Source: Actinomycetota bacterium (GTDB lineage: Bacteria; Actinomycetota; Actinomycetes; Nanopelagicales; Nanopelagicaceae). Taken from it: a DNA stretch of 17,265 nt. Shown here piece after piece: positions 6,661 to 13,994 of this stretch. The stretch is from assembly GCA_026392815.1 (NCBI GenBank), contig JAPLBI010000165.1, positions 1,989-19,253 on the forward strand, read 5' to 3'. The stretch's first letter is position 1. Each line of letters begins with the position of its first letter. A program made the position numbers and the translations under genes. The notes under the pieces are model-generated. The model was not told where the DNA came from. It saw nothing but the letters and a program-made list of their open reading frames with translations, and made no database searches.

Positions 6661-8514
6661 TTAGCCTCTGCCTTTTCTATCTCGGTCTTGTTCTGCAAGG
6701 GTAGATAAGTATGCATTGTATTGAGCAAGTTCATCAGGTTCACCCATGGCCGCTAAGCGCGCTTCATTTCGATCAATGCGCTTGGTCTCGCGAGAGTCAT
6801 CGCGCATCCATTGAATAAAAGTGGCAACCAGCGCAAGCAGGATTGGGATCTCGCCCATCGCCCATGCCACAGAACCACCAGCGTGCTGGTCTGCAAGCAA
6901 ATCTAAATTCCAGGGTGTTTGAAGCGAAGCGAAGTAACCCTGATCGAGCAGAGTTGAAGTGGAAATTAGTGCGACCGCAAAGAAGGCGTGGATGCTCATC
7001 GCTGCGAAGAGAATAACTATGCGCACAATGTGTGGAACTTTTCTTGGATTGGGATCGATTCCGATAATGACGTGAAAGAAAAGAATTCCGGCAAGTAAGA
7101 AGTGAACGCTCATTACAAGGTGGCCGAGATGCGACTGCATCAAATTGCCAAAGAGCGGTGTCATATACAGAACAAAGAGTGAGCCATCAAAGAGAGCTAG
7201 AGCAGAGACCGGGTTTGTAAATACCGCCGCAGGTTTTGAATGAAGTAATGCAATTAGCGTTCCACGAACTCCGCGCTCTTGGCTTGTGCGTCCTTGTGGC
7301 AAAGTGCGTAGCGCCAAGGTAATCGGTGCTCCTAAAACGATTCCGATTGGTGCAACCATTCCGAGAAGCATGTGAGCGATCATGTGATACTCGAATGAGA
7401 ACTTGGCGTAAACACCTAAGCCACCACTTGTCGCATAATCAATTGCGCTAATTCCAAGAGCAAAGGCAACGGTTCGTCCTACTGGCCACTTATCTCCGCG
7501 GCGCGTAAGAATGATTACTCCTCTTATATAGAGTGCGACGGCAGTTACCAAAACGCCAATCATCAACGCATCAGGATCGTAGAGCGAGATCAAGCGCCAA
7601 AGATTTGGAGGTGGTGGCGTTGCAATTCCAGCAACTGCTAAGCCAGGATCGAGCACAGAACTTTCGGAACGCAAAGGTGGCTGCATCGTTGAAAGTTTTG
7701 AACCAACGAAGGTAGTTACAGCCATGATCAATACTTCAACTGAAAGTAAACGGCCCAACTGCTTTCCATCTAATTTGAGTGATCCCTTTAATTGGCGGCG
7801 GTTTAAATAGCCAAAGAAGATAAGTACTGCAGTTAATAAAATCTTTAGGAGAACTAAGCGCGCATAATCTGAACTCCAAGCGCTTTGGAAATTAAGTCTG
7901 GCCCAAGCATTTGCAGTTCCGCTTGCTGATACTGCTATCGCCGCCCATAAAGCCAGAGCGCTAAAGCGTGGCAGCGCCATTGCACGATCTTGCGCCTTTA
8001 AGAAGGTGATCGCTACTAAACCACCAACCCAGAGAGAAATAGCGACGACGTGTACAACTAGAGATCCAATAGCCAGTGCATGTGAACCGCTAGATGCAGA
8101 ATGGCTTTCAAAGACTGGTGCGATGATCGCCGCCAGACTTAGCAAGAGCAGTGCGTTTGCTCCGGCAACGCCCTTGATGCGAGCCACAGTTGCCGCAACG
8201 AGCAGCGCCAAACAGAGTTGCGCAAACATATATTTGCCGAGCGTTATCTGCGAGATAAAGGAACGCATCGATGTTGTATCTAAAGCCCCAGATAGATCTG
8301 TTCCGAGAATATTCGCCAATGTGGCAACTATCGAAATACCAGTTGCTATCGCCCAAGCTAGTGCTGCAAATGAAGTTATGTTTCTTAAGGCTTTGGCTCT
8401 CTCGCCAAGTTTTCCCTCAACATCATTTAAGAAGAAGGCGATAGCCAGGAGCAAACCGATTGTGGTGATGCCCGCAGCTAGGGATAAGAATTTACTTATC
8501 TCCAGTAAATTCAT
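6661..8514 (-). CDS. CopD - CtaG fusion: copper transport and cytochrome c oxidase assembly membrane protein
   Basis: This polytopic membrane protein of 617 residues joins two families. Residues 1 to about 280 form a CopD domain with roughly eight helices and the motif HALAIGSLVVHVVAISLWVGGL (His145 and His155 retained). Residues about 305-595 form a Caa3_CtaG domain: YHMIAHMLLGMVAPIGIVLGAP (His377, His381), ALRTLP, MSVHFLLAGILFFHVIIGIDPNP and FAAMSIHAFFAVALIS. Such fusions are common in Actinobacteria and are thought to bring copper across the membrane and into the CuB/CuA centres of heme-copper oxidase. The final 50 residues are charged and cytoplasmic. The start codon overlaps the stop of the CopC-like gene in ATGA (8514..8511), and the acyl-CoA dehydrogenase follows after two bases, giving a tight three-gene operon. 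Confidence 0.88.
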   Translation of the reverse strand: MNLLEISKFLSLAAGITTIGLLLAIAFFLNDVEGKLGERAKALRNITSFAALAWAIATGISIVATLANILGTDLSGALDTTSMRSFISQITLGKYMFAQLCLALLVAATVARIKGVAGANALLLLSLAAIIAPVFESHSASSGSHALAIGSLVVHVVAISLWVGGLVAITFLKAQDRAMALPRFSALALWAAIAVSASGTANAWARLNFQSAWSSDYARLVLLKILLTAVLIFFGYLNRRQLKGSLKLDGKQLGRLLSVEVLIMAVTTFVGSKLSTMQPPLRSESSVLDPGLAVAGIATPPPPNLWRLISLYDPDALMIGVLVTAVALYIRGVIILTRRGDKWPVGRTVAFALGISAIDYATSGGLGVYAKFSFEYHMIAHMLLGMVAPIGIVLGAPITLALRTLPQGRTSQERGVRGTLIALLHSKPAAVFTNPVSALALFDGSLFVLYMTPLFGNLMQSHLGHLVMSVHFLLAGILFFHVIIGIDPNPRKVPHIVRIVILFAAMSIHAFFAVALISTSTLLDQGYFASLQTPWNLDLLADQHAGGSVAWAMGEIPILLALVATFIQWMRDDSRETKRIDRNEARLAAMGEPDELAQYNAYLSTLAEQDRDRKGRG

Positions 8515-9035
8515 CGCTCGTTAAATATCTTTCGCGCATAGAGCGCAAGTGCAATCAGAACTGCAAGTGAGGCAACAAGCAGTCCGATTACAAATAAGTT
8601 GGTTCCAAAGTCGCTGCCTTCTATCTTTGCAGGCGTTGTTGGAACCACTTCTTCTGGCACGGAAATTGTTGGAGTTGAAAAGTTAAAGACGAAAGATCCT
8701 TCGAGTGGCAGATCCATTTCGGAGATAATGTTGTAAGAGACTTTATAAACACCTGACTGAGTAATTGGTTTCATTCCAACAATCAAATCGTTTCCGGCAA
8801 CAGTTAAGGTGCCATCATCTACGCGACGACCAGATGGATCTGTGACAGTTACTTCATTGCCCATATCCATAGGTGTGATTTCAACAGTGATCGTCACTGC
8901 ACTTGGCTCTACTTTCAGAGTCGAACCAGCGATTGGTGATGTGGCAATAAGAGAGTTAGCAAGCGCAGGCGCTGCTAGAAGAACGGTAAATCCCAGCGCT
9001 GCAATAACTGCCGCTAAACGCTTCACTTGTGACAC
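8511..9035 (-). CDS. CopC-like secreted, membrane-anchored protein lacking the usual copper ligands
   Basis: This 174-residue exported protein has a signal peptide (residues 1-26, cleavage after ALA), a CopC-type beta domain (about 27-122) and one C-terminal helix (about 146-166) with a short basic cytoplasmic tail. The CopC fold is shown by SLIATSPIAGSTL, VTVTDPSGRRV, GVYKVSYNIIS and GSFVFNF. Typical CopC proteins start the mature chain with His and carry a DGHPV motif supplying the other Cu(II) ligands. Here the mature start is NSLIA and the second motif reads MDLPL (residues 107-111), so both ligand sets are replaced. It may bind Cu(I) differently, or act only as a partner of the CopD-CtaG protein, with which it overlaps by 4 bases. 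GTG 9035 has a GAGGG-type ribosome binding site close upstream; a second GTG three codons in is possible. Confidence 0.82.
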   Translation of the reverse strand: MSQVKRLAAVIAALGFTVLLAAPALANSLIATSPIAGSTLKVEPSAVTITVEITPMDMGNEVTVTDPSGRRVDDGTLTVAGNDLIVGMKPITQSGVYKVSYNIISEMDLPLEGSFVFNFSTPTISVPEEVVPTTPAKIEGSDFGTNLFVIGLLVASLAVLIALALYARKIFNER

Positions 9036-9159
9036 CCACCCTCTCTCAAATCTCCTCTTAATTCGCCTCTATCGTCTCACTTCCTTAGACTTAGACACCA
9101 GCCCCCAGCCTGTGATTTAGGGCTGTGATTTAAACGAATAAGAGAAGGAGTGATAGCGC

Positions 9160-9366
9160 GTGCCTACATATCAATATCAATGTTCTGCTTGCGAGCACGC
9201 CTTTGAGGCTTTCCAGAGCTTCTCTGATGAGCCTCTAACTTCCTGCCCAGAATGTAAGGGCGAAGTTAAAAAAGTTTATTCTGCAGTTGGCGTTGTCTTT
9301 AAAGGATCTGGTTTCTATAAAACAGATTCAGCACCAAAACCTGCAACACCATCTAAATCTGAATAG
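9160..9366 (+). CDS. FmdB-family zinc ribbon protein
   Basis: This 68-residue protein has an N-terminal zinc ribbon: MPTYQYQCSACEHAFE with CxxC at 8/11 and CPEC at 29/32. The conserved hydrophobic stretch GVVFKGSGFYKTD follows, then a disordered Pro/Ser/Lys tail. This is the FmdB (putative regulatory protein) family; the molecular role is unsettled, and the name derives from the formamidase operon of Methylophilus. The GTG start is set by a strong Shine-Dalgarno, AGAAGGAG (9143-9150), nine bases upstream. In mycobacteria an FmdB-like gene lies directly beside 5-formyltetrahydrofolate cyclo-ligase; here the copC, copD-ctaG and acyl-CoA dehydrogenase genes separate them. No operon partner is visible: the small ORF that follows lies on the opposite strand. 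Confidence 0.88.
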   Translation: MPTYQYQCSACEHAFEAFQSFSDEPLTSCPECKGEVKKVYSAVGVVFKGSGFYKTDSAPKPATPSKSE

Positions 9367-9375
9367 TTACTGAGA

Positions 9376-9495
9376 TCAGTCATCGTGATGTGGCGGCTTA
9401 TCGCCTTTAATCTCTTCCTCACGTCGCTTTGATTCGTTTTCATCCTCACGCGGATCGCGTTCATCTTTAGAAGATTCTGGGAACAGTTGTGACAT
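9376..9495 (-). CDS. Small highly charged protein, 39 residues, function unknown
   Basis: This short open frame fills most of the 192-base gap between the FmdB gene and the MMPL gene. It begins MSQLFPESSKDERDPREDEN and ends KPPHHDD, with about 14 acidic and 8 basic residues, no membrane segment and no cysteine. The case for it being real is a very good Shine-Dalgarno on the minus strand (GAGGGGGTGA, 9505-9514, one mismatch to the ideal AGGAGGTGA core), nine bases before the ATG. It also occupies an otherwise empty gap and ends 9 bases from the convergent fmdB stop. I do not recognise the family. It is probably intrinsically disordered and might be a nucleoid-, RNA- or protein-binding accessory factor, but that is a guess. 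Confidence 0.6.
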   Translation of the reverse strand: MSQLFPESSKDERDPREDENESKRREEEIKGDKPPHHDD

Positions 9496-9564
9496 GACGC
9501 GGTTCACCCCCTCAATACGCAATTCTCAATTGCCTAACTAGGGCTAATCCTACATAGTTTGCTT

Positions 9565-11673
9565 GTGTTTGAACGCCTTGGTCATTTCATTGTTAAGCGC
9601 AGCAAGCGTGTTTTAATCCTCTTCACTCTCGGAATTCTCCTCGCCGGTGGCATTGGCTCACTCGCCTTTGGAAAATTAGATTCGGGTGGCTATTCAGATC
9701 TCAATAGCGAATCTGCAAAAGCAGCAACGTATTTATCTGAAAAGTTCAAAGTTGAAGAACCTGTTGCTATTTTAATTATTGATAGCGGTGACAAGAGCGT
9801 TGATGACGCTGCGATTTCACAAGAAGCACTTGCAGTTGAGAAAGAAGTCGGGCAAATTGCTGGAATTTCAAAGACTTTATCTTTCTGGTCAACTGGTGGC
9901 GCACCTAACTTGAAATCAACTGACGGTAAGGCGGCATTTTTATTTGCCTATGCAAATACCGAGGTAGGTGACTTTGATTCGATCGGACAAATTGGTAAAG
10001 ATATTCAAGCTGCCTTCGATGGCAAGCGCGGAGATCTGACGATCTATGCAGCAGGTGCCGGTGTAGTTACTTATGCGATTAACCATAAAATTGAACAAGA
10101 TTTGTTACTTGCCGAATCCATCGCAATACCGCTGACTTTCTTACTACTTATCTTTGTATTTGGAGCACTCGTTGCATCAGCGATGCCACTGGTAGTTGGA
10201 ATTAGCGCAATCCTCGGCGCCTTCTTTATTATTTATCTAATTACCCTCTTTACCAATGTGAGCATTTTTGCCCTTAACTTGATCACCGGTCTTGGGCTAG
10301 GTCTTGGTATTGATTACGCCTTATTAATGGTAAATCGTTTCCGTGAAGAGTTGCACTCTGGAAAGAGCGTTGAAGACTCGGTGCGCACAACAATTAACAC
10401 TGCGGGTAAGACTGTCTTCTACTCAGGTCTTACTGTGCTTGTAACGCTTAGCGCGCTCTTATTCTTTCCTTTAGATTTTCTTAAGTCATTTGGCTATGCC
10501 GGGGTAAGCGTTGTTACCTTGGCAGTTCTTGGTGCGTTAATTCCGCTACCTGCAATCATGGCGCTGCTTGGACACAAAATTGATAAGGGCGCTGTACGAA
10601 AAGGTGGAATAACTCCTAAGGAAGATGGACGCTGGGCGCACACTGCGCGCAATGTCATGAAGCGACCAGTGCCTGTTGTGATTGGTTCACTTCTTCTGCT
10701 CGGAGTAATGGCTGCACCAATTACAAGTATTGCATTTGCGCAAGTAGATTCTCGCGTTCTGCCAGCAAGTGATCCTGCTGCGATTGGTTCAGCAAAGATC
10801 ACCGAACGATTTAGCGGATTTGAAGGCAGCCCAATTGAAGTTGTTATTCCCAACGGCGTCGGAAGAGAAAGCCAAGTAAGTGATTTCCTTACATCAGTTG
10901 CCAAAGTTGACGGAATTGCACGCGTCGGCGAAATCGAAACTTACGGAAATGATTTACGTATCCAAGTAATTCCTGGCCAATCTTCTCGAACCATGGATGC
11001 TGAAAGACTAATTAAAGAGATTCGCGCCTTGGATAAACCAGATGGCGCTCTTATTGGTGGCGCAGCTGCCGATTTCACAGATTCGCAAAGTGGAATCTCC
11101 CGAACTTTGCCACTTGCACTTGGTTGGATCGCCTTCTGGGTAATGATCTTGATCTTTATCTTTACCGGTTCAATTATCTTGCCGATTAAAGCGGTGTTGC
11201 TAAATGCTCTATCGCTAACTGCAACTCTTGGCGCAGTCACGTGGATATTTATCGACGGTAATCTCAAATGGTTAGTAGGTGATTTCACCGTTACCGGAAC
11301 GCTAGATTCTGGAACCGTTATTTTGGTTGCCGTTGTTGTATTTGGACTTTCTATGGATTATGAACTCTTCCTGCTCTCTCGCATTCGCGAAGAACATATG
11401 GCTGGCAAGAGCAATATCGAATCTGTAGCAACTGGACTGCAACGTTCTGCACGAATAATTACTGCAGCAGCGCTCCTTCTCGCAGTCGTCTTCGCTGCAT
11501 TTATGACTAGCGGCGTGACATCGATCAAGATGTTGGGCTTTGGAGTTTCACTTGCCGTACTGCTAGATGCCACGCTAATTCGTGCCTTGTTGGTTCCAGC
11601 GTTGATGAGGCTCTTTGGTGAGACCAACTGGTGGGCGCCAAAGCCGCTGCGCCGCTTCACCATGACGCACTAA
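9565..11673 (+). CDS. MMPL/RND-family membrane transporter
   Basis: This is a large RND-type transporter of the MMPL family, about 702 residues. It has two repeats, each with one leading helix, an extracytoplasmic domain and a five-helix bundle. Helix 1 is near residues 16-36 and the first bundle about 180-340, with the conserved LGLGIDYALLMVNRFREEL. Helix 7 is near 368-390 and the second bundle about 520-690, with FGLSMDYELFLLSRIREEH. The Asp-Tyr pairs in both repeats are the expected proton-relay positions. Members export lipids, glycolipids or drugs using the proton gradient; the substrate here cannot be inferred from the neighbours. GTG 9565 is preferred over the in-frame TTG at 9559. No Shine-Dalgarno is present, but TACATAGT at 9551-9558 could be a -10 box giving a leaderless message. 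Confidence 0.88.
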   Translation: MFERLGHFIVKRSKRVLILFTLGILLAGGIGSLAFGKLDSGGYSDLNSESAKAATYLSEKFKVEEPVAILIIDSGDKSVDDAAISQEALAVEKEVGQIAGISKTLSFWSTGGAPNLKSTDGKAAFLFAYANTEVGDFDSIGQIGKDIQAAFDGKRGDLTIYAAGAGVVTYAINHKIEQDLLLAESIAIPLTFLLLIFVFGALVASAMPLVVGISAILGAFFIIYLITLFTNVSIFALNLITGLGLGLGIDYALLMVNRFREELHSGKSVEDSVRTTINTAGKTVFYSGLTVLVTLSALLFFPLDFLKSFGYAGVSVVTLAVLGALIPLPAIMALLGHKIDKGAVRKGGITPKEDGRWAHTARNVMKRPVPVVIGSLLLLGVMAAPITSIAFAQVDSRVLPASDPAAIGSAKITERFSGFEGSPIEVVIPNGVGRESQVSDFLTSVAKVDGIARVGEIETYGNDLRIQVIPGQSSRTMDAERLIKEIRALDKPDGALIGGAAADFTDSQSGISRTLPLALGWIAFWVMILIFIFTGSIILPIKAVLLNALSLTATLGAVTWIFIDGNLKWLVGDFTVTGTLDSGTVILVAVVVFGLSMDYELFLLSRIREEHMAGKSNIESVATGLQRSARIITAAALLLAVVFAAFMTSGVTSIKMLGFGVSLAVLLDATLIRALLVPALMRLFGETNWWAPKPLRRFTMTH

Positions 11674-11697
11674 TTTCTATCTATAACCGCTAACGCG

Positions 11698-11703
11698 TAC
11701 CCT
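11698..11703 (+). promoter_or_regulatory. Candidate -10 box for leaderless purU
   Basis: TACCCT fits the TAnnnT -10 pattern of actinobacterial sigma-A promoters. It ends six bases before the purU ATG, and no ribosome binding site is visible between them. No convincing -35 is seen. Prediction only. Confidence 0.35.
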
Positions 11704-11709
11704 TACGAC

Positions 11710-12549
11710 ATGGATCTCATCGCAAATCTGCAATGTGCAGACCAACCAGGAATTGTCCATGCGATGACAACTGCCGTTCTTCACTGCGGTGGCAACATCA
11801 TTGAAAACCAGCAGTTCACAGATCACACAACAAATACCTTTGTGATGCGCACTCGCTTCGAGACTTCCCAAGGATTGGCCGCTGCGGAGAAGAGTCTGGG
11901 CGAAGGTTTAGGAAAATTTTCACCTGCGCTACATATTCGCGAGACTGCAAAGAAGCCACGTGCACTAGTTATGGTTACTAAAGAGAGCCACTGCCTGCGC
12001 GATTTAATGTATCTCCTTGAACTCGGTGAGCTACCGATTGAAATCCCACTAGTTGTTTCAAACCGTGAAGATCTGAAGCAGTTAGTTGAATCTCATGGAA
12101 TTCCATTTATGTATCTGCCAGTTGATGCCTCAAATAAAGCGGCTCAAGAGAAAGCGTTGCTGGCGAAAGTTGCAGAGTTAAAGATTGATTTCGTAGTTCT
12201 AGCGCGTTACATGCAAGTTCTATCTAATGATTTCTGCGCGGCACTTCCGGGCAAGATCATCAATATTCATCACTCGTTCTTGCCAGGATTTAAAGGCGCT
12301 AAGCCTTATCACCAGGCCCATGATCGCGGTGTAAAGATCATCGGTGCTACAGCGCACTTTGTAACTGCTGATTTAGATGAGGGTCCAATCATCGAACAAG
12401 ATGTTGCACATGTAACTCATTCATCTTCACCTGAAGAGCTAATTGCACTTGGTCGCGATATCGAACGTCGCGTACTTGCTAAAGCGGTAAAACTCTATGC
12501 AGAAGATCGCATCTTTATCGTTGGGCATCGCACCGTAATTTTCAGTTAA
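11710..12549 (+). CDS. purU: Formyltetrahydrofolate deformylase
   Basis: PurU hydrolyses 10-formyltetrahydrofolate to formate and tetrahydrofolate, balancing one-carbon pools and supplying formate. The 279-residue protein has an N-terminal ACT-type regulatory domain (about 1-78, DQPGIVHAMTTAVLHCGGNI) and a formyltransferase domain (about 83-279). The catalytic triad typical of PurN/PurU is visible as Asn185 and His187 in INIHHSFLPGFKGAKPY, and Asp223 in LDEGPIIEQDV after AHFVT. ATG 11710 gives the normal family start. There is no Shine-Dalgarno; TACCCT at 11698-11703 lies six bases upstream, the spacing expected for a leaderless message. It follows the MMPL gene by 36 bases and converges on the tRNA-Arg gene. 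Confidence 0.95.
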   Translation: MDLIANLQCADQPGIVHAMTTAVLHCGGNIIENQQFTDHTTNTFVMRTRFETSQGLAAAEKSLGEGLGKFSPALHIRETAKKPRALVMVTKESHCLRDLMYLLELGELPIEIPLVVSNREDLKQLVESHGIPFMYLPVDASNKAAQEKALLAKVAELKIDFVVLARYMQVLSNDFCAALPGKIINIHHSFLPGFKGAKPYHQAHDRGVKIIGATAHFVTADLDEGPIIEQDVAHVTHSSSPEELIALGRDIERRVLAKAVKLYAEDRIFIVGHRTVIFS

Positions 12550-12557
12550 AGTCTTTA

Positions 12558-12633
12558 TGGTGTCCCCGGCGGGAGTTGAACCTGCGACCTACCGCTTAGG
12601 AGGCGGTTGCTCTATCCACTGAGCTACGGGGAC
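12558..12633 (-). tRNA. tRNA-Arg (anticodon CCU)
   Basis: The minus strand folds into a complete cloverleaf of 73 bases plus an encoded CCA (12558-12560). The acceptor stem is GTCCCCG/CGGGGAC, the D stem is GCTC/GAGC, and the anticodon stem is ACCGC/GCGGT around the loop CTCCTAA, giving anticodon CCT. The T arm is GCAGG-TTCAACT-CCCGC. The discriminator base is A. This tRNA reads the rare arginine codon AGG. The middle pair of the T stem is an A-C mismatch. It is convergent with purU, whose stop is 8 bases from the CCA end. Confidence 0.96.
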
Positions 12634-12737
12634 CTGCGTAAAAGTTATCTTCACTTGGCAAAGGTTATCTCTACGATTAACATAGGGCTAACGCGTTCAA
12701 CAACGAATCGTGTGTATTAAAGAATGAAAGGCCACCC

Positions 12738-13979
12738 ATGAAAGCGCTCGTTATCGGCGCAGGCGGAGTTGGCAGGGCAATAGCAAATATCGCATCTCGT
12801 CGACCATTTATTACTTCAATGGTCATTGCAGACCGCAACCTGTCACGCGCCGAAGAAGCAGTAGCAAGAGTAAAAGATCCCCGCTTTTCAGCTGCGGAGG
12901 TGAACGCCGCAGAGCTCGAGGATATTCGCGCACTGATTCGCAAGGCCAATCCAGATATTGTCATTAACGCCGTAGATCCGCGCTTTGTTATGCCGATCTT
13001 CTTGGCTTGTGAAATTGAAAATAAGAACTATATGGATATGGCGATGTCCCTTTCTCGTCCGCATCCGCATTACCCAAATTCTGAAACTGGCGTAAAGCTC
13101 GGCGATGAACAATTCGCTCGTGACTGGAACTGGTGCGAACGCGGTATCTACGCGCTAGTTGGTATGGGCATTGAGCCGGGAATGAGCGATGTCTTTGCTA
13201 AATATGCATCTGACCATCTCTTTAGCCGAATTGATGAAGTAACCATTCTCGATGGTTCTAACTTGGTAGTTGAAGGCGCTGACTTTGCTCCATCTTTTTC
13301 AATCTGGACAACTATTGAAGAGTGTTTGAATCCGCCACTAGTTTGGGAAGATGGTCGCGGTTGGTTTACAACTGAACCATTTAGCGAGCTAGAGGTCTTT
13401 GATTTCCCTGAAGGAATCGGGCCTGTTGAGTGCGTAAACGTTGAGCACGAAGAAGTTGTTTTGATTCCGCAGAAAGTCGATGCCAAGAAAGTTAACTTCA
13501 AATACGGACTTGGTGCGCAATTCATCACGACTCTCAAGACAATTCATATGCTCGGCATGGATCGTAAAGAGACAGTTGAAGTTCAAGGCCATCCTGTTTC
13601 ACCGCGCGATCTGCTTGCCGCATCTCTTCCAGATCCAGCAACTCTTGGTGAACGTATGCGCGGAAAAACTTGCGCCGGCACTTTAGTTAAAGGCCTTGAT
13701 AAGTCAGGCAAACCATATGCGTGCTACATGTACAACGTTGTAGATAACGAATGGTCAATGGCTAATTACGGAGATCAAGCAGTTGTTTGGCAGACTGCAA
13801 TTAATCCAGTTATTGCAATGGAGTTATTGCATAAGGGAACTTGGAAACCAGAAGGCGTGAACGGCCCAGAATGGTTTGATGCCAAGCCTTTCCTTGATCT
13901 ACTTGAAGAGTATGGAACCAGTTGGCATATTCGTGATGAATCAACAGCTGGAATCTCAGTCGCGGAGTTAACCGTTTAA
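12738..13979 (+). CDS. Saccharopine dehydrogenase-like / carboxynorspermidine synthase-like NAD(P)-dependent oxidoreductase
   Basis: This 413-residue protein has an N-terminal Rossmann NAD(P)-binding domain (MKALVIGAGGVGRAIA, GxGGxG at 7-12, acidic D32 after the second strand). A catalytic and dimerisation domain of the LYS9/saccharopine dehydrogenase type follows. Motifs include NPDIVINAVDPRFVMPIFLACE, GIYALVGMGIEPGMSDVFAKY and LLAASLPDPATLGERMRGKTCAGT. The overall layout and the C-terminal WHIRDE resemble carboxynorspermidine synthase, which reductively couples an aldehyde and a diamine, more than true lysine-forming enzymes. The substrate is therefore unproven; an amino-acid or polyamine imine reduction is the family expectation. 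ATG 12738 has a weak AAAGG element upstream. The stop is 15 bases before the GMC oxidoreductase, so it leads a three-gene redox operon. Confidence 0.78.
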   Translation: MKALVIGAGGVGRAIANIASRRPFITSMVIADRNLSRAEEAVARVKDPRFSAAEVNAAELEDIRALIRKANPDIVINAVDPRFVMPIFLACEIENKNYMDMAMSLSRPHPHYPNSETGVKLGDEQFARDWNWCERGIYALVGMGIEPGMSDVFAKYASDHLFSRIDEVTILDGSNLVVEGADFAPSFSIWTTIEECLNPPLVWEDGRGWFTTEPFSELEVFDFPEGIGPVECVNVEHEEVVLIPQKVDAKKVNFKYGLGAQFITTLKTIHMLGMDRKETVEVQGHPVSPRDLLAASLPDPATLGERMRGKTCAGTLVKGLDKSGKPYACYMYNVVDNEWSMANYGDQAVVWQTAINPVIAMELLHKGTWKPEGVNGPEWFDAKPFLDLLEEYGTSWHIRDESTAGISVAELTV

Positions 13980-13994
13980 AAACGGGAGGCTGCG

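Noticed and set aside
9559-9564. TTG 9559 as start of the MMPL gene
   Set aside because: GTG 9565 is a better initiator and the additional two residues carry no family signal; the difference is trivial but TTG has no ribosome binding site.
12641-12671. Near-repeats AAAGTTATCT and AAAGGTTATCT upstream of the tRNA
   Set aside because: They could be tandem -10 elements for the tRNA on the minus strand, but no matching -35 is seen and the similarity may be chance.
12738-13979. Calling the operon's first gene a lysine-pathway saccharopine dehydrogenase
   Set aside because: Family membership is clear but the motifs resemble carboxynorspermidine synthase and no lysine-catabolism partner is present.
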